Source: Bos javanicus
Taxonomy: Eukaryota; Chordata; Mammalia; Artiodactyla; Bovidae
DNA length: 64,000 nt
Assembly: GCF_032452875.1 (NCBI RefSeq)
Contig: NC_083880.1
Location: 58,230,829-58,294,828, forward strand
Direction: 5' to 3'
Below are positions 12,488-22,284 of this stretch, in pieces. Below the pieces are notes generated by a model. That model made no database searches. It saw only the letters and a list, made by a program, of their open reading frames with translations, and was not told where the DNA came from. Numbering within the stretch: position 1 is the stretch's first letter; each line of letters begins with the position of its first letter. Made by a program: the position numbers and the translations under genes.

Positions 12488-12790
12488 AATTTAAAAAAAT
12501 TTTATTGAAGTATAATTGCTTTACAATGTTGTGTTAGTTTCTACTGTACAACAGAGCAAATCAGCTATATGTATACATATATCGCCTTCCTCCCGCCATC
12601 TGACCCCACTCCTCTAGGTCATCACAGAGCACTGAGCTGAGCTCCCTGTGCTATACAGCACCTTCCCACAAGCTCTCTATTTTACACATGGTCATGTATA
12701 TATGTCAATGCTATTCTCCCAATTCACCTCACCCTCCCCTTCCCCCACTGTGTCCACATGTCCATTTTCTACTTCTGCATCTCTTTTAAA
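12488..12790 (-). mobile_element. L1 3' UTR fragment
   Basis: On the minus strand this is the 3' end of an artiodactyl-type L1. The plus strand starts with the complementary tail 'ttttattgaagtataattgc', then 'ttgtgttagtttctactgtac' and 'agctccctgtgctatacagc'. It is 5'-truncated. Confidence 0.8.
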
Positions 12791-12799
12791 GTCACTTGC

Positions 12800-13168
12800 A
12801 CTTACCCTGCATTTCTAGTGATGGAATGTGGAGGCAGTTGGGGTAATTTTGACCTGACACTGTGGGAAAACAGGCTTGCCTGTCAACCAAACATGTCACC
12901 AATATTGAAGCTGGAGCTCGAAAGAGGAGCAATCTTGACAACAAGGTTGATGGAGTGGAGTGTTTTTTGGTTGGAATCCATGACTTTTGGTTCCCGCCAA
13001 TTAAACGGAAAAGAAAAATTTTGAGCAGGTTCCAACCCTTGGCTCAATGCAGCTGCTCCGTCAATGGATGGAGACACTCAGTATTGAGGCCATTCTGCTG
13101 TAACATGGGAGTAGAATTTTGGGGGTACCCACTTGCTTTGATTATTTTGCTTTTAAAGACAAGAATGG
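12800..13168. other. unassigned unique sequence
   Basis: No repeat or gene was recognised. A 107-codon plus-strand frame at 12862-13185 has no family resemblance and is probably chance. Confidence 0.3.
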
Positions 13169-13169
13169 G

Positions 13170-13475
13170 TTTCTCTTTAAAATAATTTTTTAAAACTTTT
13201 GGCTGCTTTGGGTCTCCATTGCTGTGTGGAATTTCTCTAGTTATGGTGGGGTGGTCTCTGGCTGTGACTTCTCATTTTGGTGGCTTCTCGTGTTGCAGAG
13301 CACAGGCTCTAGGCCATGTGTGCTTCAGAAGTTGCAGCATGTAGGTTCAGTGGTTGTGGCACACGGGCTTAGCTGATCTGTGGCATGTGGCATCTTCTTG
13401 GACCAGGGATCAAACCTGTGTCCCCTGCACTGAAAGGCAGATTCTTAAGCACTGGGCCACCAAGGAAGCCCAAGA
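13170..13475 (-). mobile_element. CHR-type tRNA-Glu SINE (long form)
   Basis: The head on the minus strand ('gggccaccaaggaagccc' at its right edge) and the long body ('gtggcttctcgtgttgcagagcac' type, 'gctgatctgtggcatgtgg') match the cetartiodactyl CHR SINEs, which are older than Bov-tA. It is diverged. Confidence 0.75.
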
Positions 13476-14254
13476 GTGGATTTCATGGCGGCGGGTCTGC
13501 CCTAGCTTTTCTAGAAAGTATTACATTTACGAGGTGGCCTTGAATTGGACCCAGGTTGGGCAGGTCTGATCACTGACTGGCCCTGGACTGATGTGTACCT
13601 GGCAAGGCACACATGTACACAGGGAAGGAGAGGACTCACTAAAGGGGCGGGTGTACCCATGAGGGGGTGGCTATGCAGAAATGCAATATGTGAAGGCTGA
13701 AGACATGTATGTTCAGCCAAGAAGGGTATGGATGACGAAATGGGGGTGACCATGAAGAGATGGGTCCTCTGGAGTGTGCCCACTTGTGGATGTGCTAAAG
13801 CAGAGGAAGCCCTCTCAAGTTGGGGGACACCAAGAAGGACCCACATCTGGCTGTACCCTGGTTATCTGATTGCCAGTTCCCTCTGAGACTTAACCTCTAA
13901 GCACTGCAGATTCCTTGTAGACCTTGTGAGGGCTTTGGTACAGGCTTCCTTAGGGAAGTTCCAGAGTAGGCCCTACTCTGTGGTGTGGTTCTTCCTCTTG
14001 AGAATCATGAGATGTCTCAGCTGGAAGCCAGGTGTGTTAATGAGATGTTAGTAAGATCTTCTCATGATGGTGAGGGTCAGAACTATATCTCCAGTACTGT
14101 TCAACCTCTTATATGCCTATACCTTTTTAGTATAGCAGCCACTGCCTAGTAGAACTCAGATGGTCTACAGCTTATCCTCAAATAAGGAGGGGTCCCCAAC
14201 ATGGACCTGTGGGGCCCTTTGTTGGCACAGTTGCTGTAATTCTGATACCCTAAT

Positions 14255-15590
14255 ACAGTGGTACTGTTTTCTATGTACTGGATTGCATCTCCCCTTCCTA
14301 ACTCCACGTGTTGAAGCCCTAAAACTCAGTATCACTGTATTTGGGTCAAGGCCTTATAAGGAGATGAGAAAAGTTAAATAAGGTCATAGTAAGGTTGTCA
14401 CCCTGCTAATTTAACTTATATGCAGAATACATCATGAGAAACGCTGGGGTGGAAGAAGCACAAGCTGGAATCAAGATTGCCGGGAGAACTATCAATAACC
14501 TCGGATATGCAGATGACACCACCCTTATGGCAGAAAGTGAAGAGGAACTCAAAAGCCTCTTGATGAAAGTGAAAGAGGAGAGTGAAAAAGTTGGCTTAAA
14601 GCTCAACATCCAGAAAACTAAGATCATGGCATCTGGTCCCATCACTTCATGGCAAATAGATGGGGAAACAGTGGAAACAGTGTCAAACTTTATTTTTCTG
14701 GGCTCCAAAATCACTGCAAATGGCGATTGCAGCCACGAAATTAAAAGACGCTTACTCCTTGGAAGGAAAGTTATGACCAACCTAGATAGCATATTCAAAA
14801 GCAGAGACATTACTTTGCCAACAAAGGTCCGTCTAGTCAAGGCTATGGTTTTTCCAGTGGTCATGTATGGATGTGAGAGTTGGACTGTGAAGAAAGCTGA
14901 GTGCTGAAGAATTGATGCTTTTGAACTGTGGTGTTGGAGAAGACTCTTGAGAGTCCCTTGGACTGCAAGGAGATCCAACCATTCCATTCTAAAGGAGACC
15001 AGTCCTGGGTGTTCTTTGGAAGGAATGATGCTAAAGCTGAAACTCCAGTACTTTGGCCACCTCATGTGAACAGTTGACTCATTGGAAAAGACCCTGATGC
15101 TGGGAGGGATTGGGGGCAGGAAGAGAAGGGGATGACAGAGGATGAGATGGCTGGATGGCATCACTGACTCGATGGACGTGAGTCTGAGTGAACTCCGGGA
15201 GTTGGTGATGGACAGGAAGGCCTGGTGTGCTGCAGTTCATGGGGTCGCAAAGAGTTGGACATGAGTGAGCGACTGCACTGAACTGCACTTAACTGAACTG
15301 AAGGTCCACCAGGATTAGTGTTCTTGTAAGAAGAGACATCAGAAGGGCTTCTCATGCTCTCTCTGTGCTAATACAGCAAAGAAAGGCCATGTGAGGACAA
15401 AATGGCCATCTGCAAGCCAGGAAGAGGGCCCTCACCCAAAACCAAATTGGTTAGAGCCTTGATCTTGGACTTCCCAAACTCCAGAATGGTGCAAAAATAG
15501 ATGTCTGTTATTTAAGCCACCCATGTGGTGGCATTTTGTTGTGGCAGTCTGAGCAAACTAAGAAATGATTTTTACTTTAGACAGTTACCT
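14255..15590 (+). mobile_element. MLT1-like MaLR LTR, split by BovB
   Basis: The left part (about 14255-14396: 'cacgtgttgaagccctaaa', 'cactgtatttgggtcaagg') and right part (about 15303-15590: 'attagtgttcttgtaagaag', 'catgtgaggacaaaatgg', 'gttatttaagccaccc') are one MLT1-type LTR in sequence order. The break at 14396/15303 is filled by a BovB fragment. No internal MaLR sequence is present. Confidence 0.65.
14397..15302 (+). pseudogene. BovB LINE fragment, truncated reverse transcriptase
   Basis: A ~900-bp 5'-truncated BovB inserted in an MLT1 LTR. An open frame of 157 codons (14434-14907) begins just after the RT block that follows the GVRQG motif. It keeps the catalytic YADD box and the following thumb and C-terminal text, with the order YADDTTLMAES, KLNIQKTKIM, FLGSKIT, then VMYGCESW. 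It ends at TGA 14905-14907, where a functional BovB reads on for well over 100 further codons. The remaining C-terminal text is still readable downstream but contains further stops. It lacks the endonuclease and the first RT motifs, so it cannot have moved itself after insertion. It ends near 15300 in the usual repeated 'actgaact' tail. Confidence 0.9.
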
Positions 15591-15690
15591 TTACGTTTGA
15601 ATACAAATATGAAAAATAAAAGATTTTATTTTCATTTACATCTCCTCTGATGCTTTTTCCTTTTAAAAAAATGTACATTAATTTTGGGGG

Positions 15691-15822
15691 AACTTTTATG
15701 GTGGTCCAGGGATTAAGACTCTGCACTTTCAATGTGAGGGACTTGGGTTTGATCCCTGGTCAAGGAACCAGCATCCTTCATGCTGCATGGTACAGTCAAA
15801 AATTAAAAAAAAAAAAAAAATT
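15691..15822 (+). mobile_element. CHR-type tRNA-Glu SINE (short form)
   Basis: The head 'atggtggtccagggattaag' is followed by the B-box-like 'gggtttgatccctgg' and 'catgctgcatggtacagtc', ending in poly(A) at about 15807-15820. Confidence 0.85.
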
Positions 15823-15849
15823 TGACCTTTATTCTTTTCATTTTGCCTG

Positions 15850-16745
15850 AGACAATCTCCCAACATTTCTTGCAGAGCACATCTACAAACAATATTTTCC
15901 CTTAGTTTTTACTTGTCTGAGAAAGTCTTTATTTCTCTTTTATTTTGAAGGATAATTTATCTGGAGATAGAATTCTAAGTTGGTCCTATTGTTTTTGTGA
16001 TTCAATATTTTAAAATATTTCACTCCACCCGTCTTGGTTGCACAATTTCTGATGGGAATTCTGCTGTAATTCTTATCTTTGTTCCTTTAGAGGTGAGGTT
16101 TTTTCATCCCCTCTGGCTTCATTCAAAAACTTATCTTTATTTTTGGTTTTCTGTAGTTTGAGTGGGATATGCCCCCAAGTGCAGCTTATTGGTATTCTGA
16201 GACTTCTGGATCTGTAGTTTGATATCTGTCATTAATTTGGGAGAGTTTTCAGCCATCATTTCTCCAAATATTTTTCTCCATTCTCTTTCTCCTCCTTTTG
16301 GCATTCTAATAATGCCAGAACACCCCATACTTCTTGGGTGTTCTGTTTTTATCATTCTTTTTTCTCTTTGCTTTTCAGTTTGGGATGTTTCTATTGATGT
16401 ATCCTGAAGCTCACTAATTCTTTCCTCAGTCATGTCCAACCTGCTGACGAGCCCATCAAAGGCATTCTTCCTTTCTGTTAGAATGTTTTTGATCTCTAGG
16501 ATTTCCTTTTGATTATTTCTTAGAATTTTTATTTTTCTGGTTTTATTACCCACCAGTATTGCATGTTTTTCCATGCACATCCTTAATATATTAATCATAG
16601 TTACTTTAAACTCTCTGTCTGATGATTTCAACATCTGTGTCATATCTGAGTCTGGTTCTGATGCTTGCTTTGTCTCTTCAGACTCCTTTTCCCCCTTTTG
16701 GTATGCTTTGTAATTTTTGTTGCAAGCCAAACATGTTATCAAGTA
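15850..16745 (-). mobile_element. L1 5' region / ORF1 relic
   Basis: Read on the minus strand, this ~900-bp block is the ORF1 region of an old L1 (or half-L1) family, continuing with less clear L1-like text to about 15850. It is truncated at both ends. Confidence 0.65.
16137..16742 (-). pseudogene. L1 ORF1p-like open frame, partial
   Basis: A 201-codon frame without stops resembles the L1 ORF1 RNA-binding protein. Residues about 35-60 read as SSDREFKVTMINILR, the start of the known ORF1p core. A coiled-coil-rich stretch follows at about 70-115, with repeated KNQKE/EIKN/RLDMTEERISEL heptad-like text. An ETSQTEKQREKRM-like segment then leads into the RRM region around 120-165. The frame stops before the rest of the RRM and the C-terminal domain, so the protein would be truncated to roughly half to two thirds of a normal ~300-residue ORF1p. 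Survival of the frame in so old a copy is most simply chance. ORF1p normally forms trimers that coat L1 RNA. Confidence 0.6.
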
Positions 16746-17228
16746 ATGTGCTTTCAGCTGTAATCCCCTGCTATTATACTGGAGTCCTGTTGGTGTAGTG
16801 GTCAGCAGTGGGAAAAGGGGAGTGCTCTATAATCTTTAGATTGAAACTGTCTTTTAGTGGGCCTGTGGATCTTGTTTGTGACCTTCACCAGTGTCTCAAT
16901 AAAACTTTATTTGTGGACCCTAAAATCTGAATTTTCTTTAGTTTCCGCACCTCACTCAATAATAATCTTCTTTAGGAAAAGTCTATTTATCTCTATTAAA
17001 AAATGTTAAAACTGTTATATAGTTCAACAGGTGTACCAAACAGGTGGCAAGCAGAGGATCTGGCCCACAGGCTGTAGCTTGCCTTTAGTGTCACAGACAG
17101 TACCAGGTTTAGGATGGGGGGCTGAGGGCTGCGTTTGAAGGGACAGCGTAAGCTTTAAAAGTATCTTTTACACTAGTCACAAAGACATGCTGCTGCTGCT
17201 AGGTTTTGAAGAGACACACAAGTGATAA
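16746..17228. other. weak DNA-transposon-like sequence
   Basis: Around 16890-17085 the text 'aaaactttatttgtggaccc' and 'ggatctggcccacaggctgtagcttgcc' resembles the end of a hAT-type non-autonomous element. The rest is unassigned. Confidence 0.3.
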
Positions 17229-17229
17229 G

Positions 17230-17595
17230 TCCTTTACATACATTTGCTCCCTCAGTTCTCTCTTTGCCCTAAGACGTAGCCATTATTTTTATACCCATTT
17301 CACAGATGAGAAGGGGCTTCACTGGTGATTCAGTGACACCAAATACACCTGCCAATGCAGGAGACACAGGGTCAATCCCTGGGTCAGGAAGACCCCCTGA
17401 AGAAGGAAATGACAACCCACCTCAGTATTCTTGCCTGGGGAATCCCATGGACAGAGGAGCCTGGTGGGCTGCAGTCCATGGGGTCGAAAAAGAATTGGAC
17501 ACAGCACAGCAATTAAATAACAACAGATGAGAAAGTTGAAGCTCAGAGTGGCAAACTTACCAAGCAAGAGAGTGGACAGTCAGGCTGTCCTAATG
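17230..17595 (+). repeat. MIR SINE split by Bov-tA
   Basis: MIR sequence ('atttttatacccatttcacagatgag') breaks at 17312. It resumes at 17534 ('gttgaagctcagagtggcaa') after the Bov-tA insertion. Confidence 0.65.
17313..17522 (+). mobile_element. Bov-tA SINE
   Basis: This is a full-length Bov-tA inserted in a MIR. The target-site duplication acagatgagaa is exact at 17302-17312 and 17523-17533. The tail is 'taaataacaac'. Confidence 0.95.
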
Positions 17596-18780
17596 GCTCT
17601 AGTCAGTTCCATGCTGGGTGGGGTGAGTTGGGGATTAACTGGTGTATGAAATCTGAGGCTTATCTCTGGTTCAGGAGATGGGACAACCCCATTTTTCAGG
17701 TTTCATGGACTCCTCTTTCCCTGGTGACTACAGGGCTGTGTGAATCATACCACTCACCATCCCCAAGGTGGTCCGTTCTCTCTGAGTGACCCCTCCTGGA
17801 CCACCACATTGGATATTTTCCTTAGACATGTGTTGGTGTAAGAGGCACATTGTGATCTCTGGACATCGCTATGAACTTTGGCATGACCATGCCTTATTAC
17901 TCTGAAATGATGGTTAAGTTGACAGAGCAGGCGGATGTATCATTTAACCTATAACATAATTTAATGAAAGCCTGCCTCTCGGTACCTTAGCCTGTGGAAC
18001 AGCTTTGTGCCTTTGTACAAGGCACTTTGCACATTAAAGTAATTGCAAAAACTTATGAGGACGACAGGAAAGTTTACTCTTCCTCTTTATGGAGAAAACA
18101 AATGTGTTTTTCTGCAGACTCTGCCAAGGCTGAGTTTTAATGATTTAGCAGATGGAGCCAGCACATGTGAGCCTGCCGGGCGCAGCTGTCTGCTTTTTCC
18201 AGTCTGAGGGGTTTGTGGCTGCACCCGTAGAACAGACGTGGGCAAAAGAGCATCTCTCTGGGCAGCTCCACTCTGCTAACCTGCGATATCACTTAAGGTG
18301 TGGGTGGGGACCTATTGGGAGACTAGGGTAAAAACAAGGGCAGAATCTTAGCAATTGGAAACATTGGCTGATTGCATTCATTGTTTTACCTGCATTAGGA
18401 CTGAAGCCTCTTGGTATCTTCTGCTCCTGCTGGGATGGGTGGCCCTGGATGGCCATGAACTAGAACCTCAAGGCAGAACTACTGCATTTTTCCAAAAGCC
18501 CTGATGTTTTGCTAACACAACCTACATCAAATAAACCATCTGAGCGTGAGAGACAGCAAGAGGAAGGATTGGGGAATTTGCTTTTGAAGATTCATGTGGT
18601 TGTGAGGCTTCAAACTACTTTGACAAATGTGAAACCATTCTTTCCATTAATTGCTTCTTGTTTGGAATTCAACTAGAATTCAGAACCCAGGTGCATCCTT
18701 TGATTGACTCATCTTCCATATGAATAGTTGAGGGGAAAAAGAAACAAGAATTTAAACAAGTTCAGGGGCTGGGTTTAGGA
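17596..18780. other. unique sequence containing a possible conserved element
   Basis: No repeat was recognised. The part from about 17930 to 18330 is dense in non-repetitive words with several CpGs ('aggacgacagg', 'gccgggcgcagctg', 'aacagacgtggg', 'cctgcgatatcac') and has homeodomain-like TAATGATTTA. This is a candidate regulatory element only. Confidence 0.25.
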
Positions 18781-19172
18781 AGAGTACACTAATCGAAGTT
18801 GTATTGCTTTCCTACTGCTGCTTTACAGATTAATATAAATTTAGTGACTTTAAATGACATACATTTATTGTAGTTCTAGAGGTCAATCAAGGTGTTAGCA
18901 AGGCTGCTCTCCTGGGGCCTCTGGGGGAGAATCCATTTCCTTGCCTTTCCCAGCTTCTTAGAGGTACCTGGCATTCCTTGGCTTGTGGCCCCTTCCTTCA
19001 TCTTTGAAGCTAACAGCAGAGCATCTTCCAATCTGTCTGGCTCTTCTGTTTCCCTTTTCCCCTTACGAAACCTTTGTGATTATATTGGGTTGACTTCAGC
19101 AATTCAAAATAATTCAGGATAGTCTCCCCATCTCCAGAATTTTAAGGTAATCACCTCACAAAACCCCTTTGC

Positions 19173-19839
19173 AAAAGGGATACCTAAAGAGAACCTACTA
19201 TATAGCACAGGGGATTCTACTCAATGCTCTGTGTGTGTGTGTTAGTCGCTCAGTTGTGTCTGACTCTTTGGGACCCCATGGATTCTACCTGCCAGGCTCC
19301 TCTGTCCATGGAATTCTTCAGGCAAGAATACTGGAGTGGGTTGCCATTCCATTTTCCAGGGGCTCTTCCTGACCCAGGGATTAAACCCAGGTATCCTGCA
19401 TTGATGGTGGATTCTTTACCATCTGAACCACCAGAGGAGCTCCTCAAAATACTGGAGTGGGTTGCCATGCTCTCTTCTATGGGATCTTCCCAACCTGGGG
19501 GTTGAACCCACATCTCTTTTGTCTCCTGCATTGCCAGGTGGATTCTTTACCACTAGGGCCACCTGGGAAGCCCACTCGGTGCTCTGTGGTGACATAAATA
19601 GGAAGTAAGTCTAAAAGAGAGAGGATATATGTACAAGTATGGCTGATTCACCTTGCTGTAGAGCAGAAACTGACATAGCAGTGTAAAGCAATTGTACTCC
19701 AATTGAAAAAAAGCAAGCGGGAACTTGATTAAGATGATAGATTAAAAACTCAGAATTTTTGAACATGCTGATTGTTTTCTCCCTTTCATTTTTATGTTTA
19801 TTTTTTAATTAAAACATACATAGATGCAAAAAAAAAAAT
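19173..19839 (+). mobile_element. L1 3' end with probable 3' transduction
   Basis: An L1 3' UTR starts at about 19173 ('acctactatatagcacagg') and, after an internal SINE, ends at about 19712 ('gtaaagcaattgtactccaattg' followed by seven A). About 115 bp of non-L1 sequence follows, containing ATTAAA near 19808, then a second poly(A) run at 19828-19838. The whole unit is flanked by ccctttgc at 19165-19172 and 19840-19847. With the preceding A-rich bases the duplication extends to about 13 bp with one mismatch, and it begins with AAAA as L1 endonuclease sites do. The second tail and single outer duplication are what transcription past a weak L1 polyadenylation site produces. Confidence 0.65.
19234..19574 (-). 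mobile_element. dimeric Bov-tA SINE
   Basis: Reading the minus strand, a partial Bov-tA (head to 'aacccactccagtatt', about 19574-19445) is joined to a complete Bov-tA (about 19440-19234) ending in a GT/CA tail. One target-site duplication flanks the pair: ctcaatgctctgtg at 19220-19233 and ctcggtgctctgtg at 19575-19588. They were therefore inserted together into the L1. Confidence 0.85.
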
Positions 19840-20071
19840 CCCTTTGCCATACACGGGAGCATACTTACAGGTCTCGTGGAGTAGGATGTGGCTATCTTGG
19901 GAGGCCATTATTCTGTCTACCACAGAAGTGTTTTGCATTAAATGTCTCTTTTCTAATGGGCTAAGGACATTCATAGGAATAAGGTCTCTGGGTCGTGGTC
20001 AGAATCATGAAACCAAATTATGTGGTTAAGGCTGCTTTGGTTGAAAGTAAGTTTAGCATGAGAATTGTTCC

Positions 20072-20249
20072 CGTTCAGTTGCTAAGTCGTGTCCAACTCT
20101 GTGACCCCATAGACTGCAGCCTGCCAGACTCCTCTGTCCTTCACTATCTCCCAGATTTTGCTCAAACTCATGCCATCCAACCATCTCATCCTCTGTCACC
20201 CCCTTCTCCTCCTGATTTCAATCTTTCCCAGCATCAGGATCTTTAGCAA
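20072..20249 (-). mobile_element. BovB LINE, 3' tail
   Basis: Minus-strand BovB terminal ~180 bp: 'cagttgctaagtcgtgtcc', 'catccaaccatctcatcctc', 'cccagcatcaggatc'. It is 5'-truncated. Confidence 0.85.
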
Positions 20250-20399
20250 GAGAGAGGAATTTGTTATTCCTGAGATCTGAAGGCCAGTAGTAGAGTCAAG
20301 TCCCATGAAACTCTGTCTCTCTCCCTGGAATCCATGACTCCCAGCTCTGCCTCACCTTCAGGCTCCTCTTCTCTGCTGACCAGTTACCATCATCAGCTC

Positions 20400-20990
20400 T
20401 GGCCACCAAAGCAAAAGACCACAGACTGAGAAGCATAGAAGAGAGATGAATTTCCTTCCAGTTCTGGAGACTAGAAATTTCAGATCACGTGTGGGTAGGG
20501 TTGGTTTCTCCTGCGGCCTCTCTGCGTGGCTTGCAGATGGCTGTCTTTTCCTTGTCTTCACACAGTCTTTCCTCCGTGCACGTCTGTGCTCTAGATCTCC
20601 TTTTCTAATGAGAACAGTGATCGTATTGGATTGTTATTTGTTGTTTAATTGCTCAGTCGTGTTTCAACTCTTTTGACACCCCATGGGCTGTAGCCCGCTG
20701 GACTGCTCTGTCCATGTATTTTTCCAGGCAAGAATACTGGAGTGGGTTGCCATTTCCTTCTCCAGGGGATCTTCCCAACCAAGGGATCGAACCTATGTCT
20801 CCTGAATTGGCAAGAGGATTCTTTACACTGAGCCACCAGGGAAGCTGTACTGGATTAGGGCCACCTTATAGAACTTATTCCAACTTGGTTACCTCTGGAA
20901 GGGCTCTATCTTCTAATATAGTTGCATTCTCAGGTACTGGGGGTCAGGATTTCCACATAAGCATTTGGGACACAACTCAGCCCTAACACC
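20400..20990 (-). mobile_element. MLT1-like MaLR LTR, split by Bov-tA
   Basis: MLT1 features on the minus strand are 'agttctggagactagaaat', 'ggcttgcagatggctgtc', then after the SINE 'actggattagggccacc' and 'ggtactgggggtcagga', ending near 'cacaactcagccctaac'. Confidence 0.7.
20633..20848 (-). mobile_element. Bov-tA SINE
   Basis: This is a full Bov-tA in the MLT1 LTR. The target-site duplication is gtattggatt at 20623-20632 and gtactggatt at 20849-20858. Confidence 0.95.
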
Positions 20991-21116
20991 AGCTTTCTCC
21001 TCCCTTCTGAGCCCCGGACCACCTGATGGCTCCTACTCAGACTTATCTTCAAGTGGCCAGTGGAAACCATTTAGGGCCCTGAGCACTGAATCCAAACTCC
21101 TCGGAGAGGAAGTTTG

Positions 21117-21392
21117 CTCCTGCTGCTGCTGCTAAGTCGCTTCAGTCACGTCCGACTCTGTGCAACCTCATAGATGGCAGCCCACCAGGCTTCCCCGTCC
21201 CTGGGATTCTCCAGGCAAGAACACTGGAGTGGGTTGCCATTTCCTTCTCCAATGCATGAAAGTGAAAAGTTAAAGTGAAGTCATTCAGTCGTGTCCGACT
21301 CCAGCGACGCCAGGGACTGCAGCCCACCAGGCTCCTCCGTCCATGGGATTTTCTAGGCAAGAGTACTGGAGTGGGGTGCCATTGCCTTCTCT
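21117..21392 (-). mobile_element. Bov-A2 SINE (two BovA monomers)
   Basis: Two BovB-3'-end-derived monomers lie head to tail, joined by 'gcatgaaagtgaaaagt', with a CAG-type tail (ctgctgctgctg on the plus strand). The target-site duplication is gagaggaagtttg at 21104-21116 and gagaggaagtctg at 21393-21405. Confidence 0.95.
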
Positions 21393-21409
21393 GAGAGGAA
21401 GTCTGGTGG

Positions 21410-21855
21410 GTCTAATTGAGTGGTATAATCACCCTCATGCCAGGTGCTGCTGGTCACAAAGGCAAGAGTCCCCTGGGGTATCAGTCAGAATTGGCCAAAT
21501 ATTGTGACAAAACCCACAAATCTCACTGGCTACACGTTATCAGAATGGGTCCTGGTTCATGGCATAGCCCAGTGTGGGTGGTGAGGAGGCTGCTCCACAC
21601 CATGACTCAGGGACCCAGGCTCTCCCAGCAGTTCTGTGAAGATACCTGGGAGACTGGACAGGCTCTGAAGGGACAGGTTTGCTCAGCTTAGATTCCATAA
21701 AGTGAAGGTCAGAAGAAGTGAGGTCTGACCTTGAGTCTGAGTGGCGTGGTCCCCGTTGTGGCCACGATTACTCCTCAAAGGGTCTTGTCCCTTTTCAAAC
21801 TCACAGACTTCCATGTGGACATGGCCAGATGACTTACTGAGTGTCTCTTTGTTTG
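21410..21855. other. unassigned unique sequence
   Basis: Nothing was recognised. Short frames only. Confidence 0.35.
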
Positions 21856-21856
21856 G

Positions 21857-21960
21857 GTGACCAACTGTCCTGTTTTTCCTGGTCTCGAGGACTCTGTGGG
21901 ATGCAGGACTTTCAGTTTTAAAACTGGGACTCCCTAGGCAAACTGGGACGAGTTGGTTAC
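21857..21960. mobile_element. short inverted-repeat DNA element (MITE-like)
   Basis: The ends are inverted repeats: left gtgaccaactgtcctgtttt and right aaactgggacgagttggttac are near-complementary. The ~100-bp length and 'gggactccctaggcaaactggg' type interior fit a known kind of mammalian non-autonomous DNA transposon. I do not assign a name. Confidence 0.5.
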
Positions 21961-22143
21961 TTTGTTTGTTCAAATACACCCTGGAATTAATGAGAAACAT
22001 AGGAATCCTACACAGAGTCACAACCAGCCATGCTGCTGACAAATGCCTGTTTTCCAAATCTCACTGATCGAGGCCTTTTGTTTCATATCCGGCCTGGGGC
22101 AGAATCCAGTCTGAGACCCACTCAGCATCTCTCCAAATTCTTT

Positions 22144-22266
22144 CTTTATTTATTTTTTGGCCATGCCAGGCAGCATGCAGGGTCTTAGTTTCCTGGCCAG
22201 GGATTGAACCCAGGCCCCCTACAGTGGAAGCTCTGAGTCCTAACCACTGGACCACCAGGGAAGTCC
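22144..22266 (-). mobile_element. CHR-type tRNA-Glu SINE (short form)
   Basis: The minus-strand head 'ggaccaccagggaagtccc' follows 'ggccagggattgaaccc' and 'tttttggccatgccaggc'. The target duplication is ccaaattcttt at 22133-22143 and ccaaatccttt at 22267-22277. Confidence 0.88.
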
Positions 22267-22284
22267 CCAAATCCTTTTTTAAAA

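Larger units (their letters stand above)
18800..19925 (-). mobile_element. MLT1-like MaLR LTR, split by an L1
   Basis: Minus-strand MLT1 text occupies about 18800-19172 ('gttctagaggtcaatcaagg', 'ggagaatccatttccttgcc', 'ggcttgtggccccttcc'). It resumes at about 19848-19925 ('gtggctatcttgggaggcc', 'ttattctgtctaccacag'). The gap is filled by an L1 3' end that itself carries SINEs. Confidence 0.7.

Noticed and set aside
14406..15164. 252-codon open frame on the minus strand
   Set aside because: It is the antisense of a BovB reverse transcriptase fragment. The same antisense text recurs at other BovB copies (for example 40924-41529 on the plus strand and 48388-48933 on the minus strand), as expected of a repeat, not a gene.
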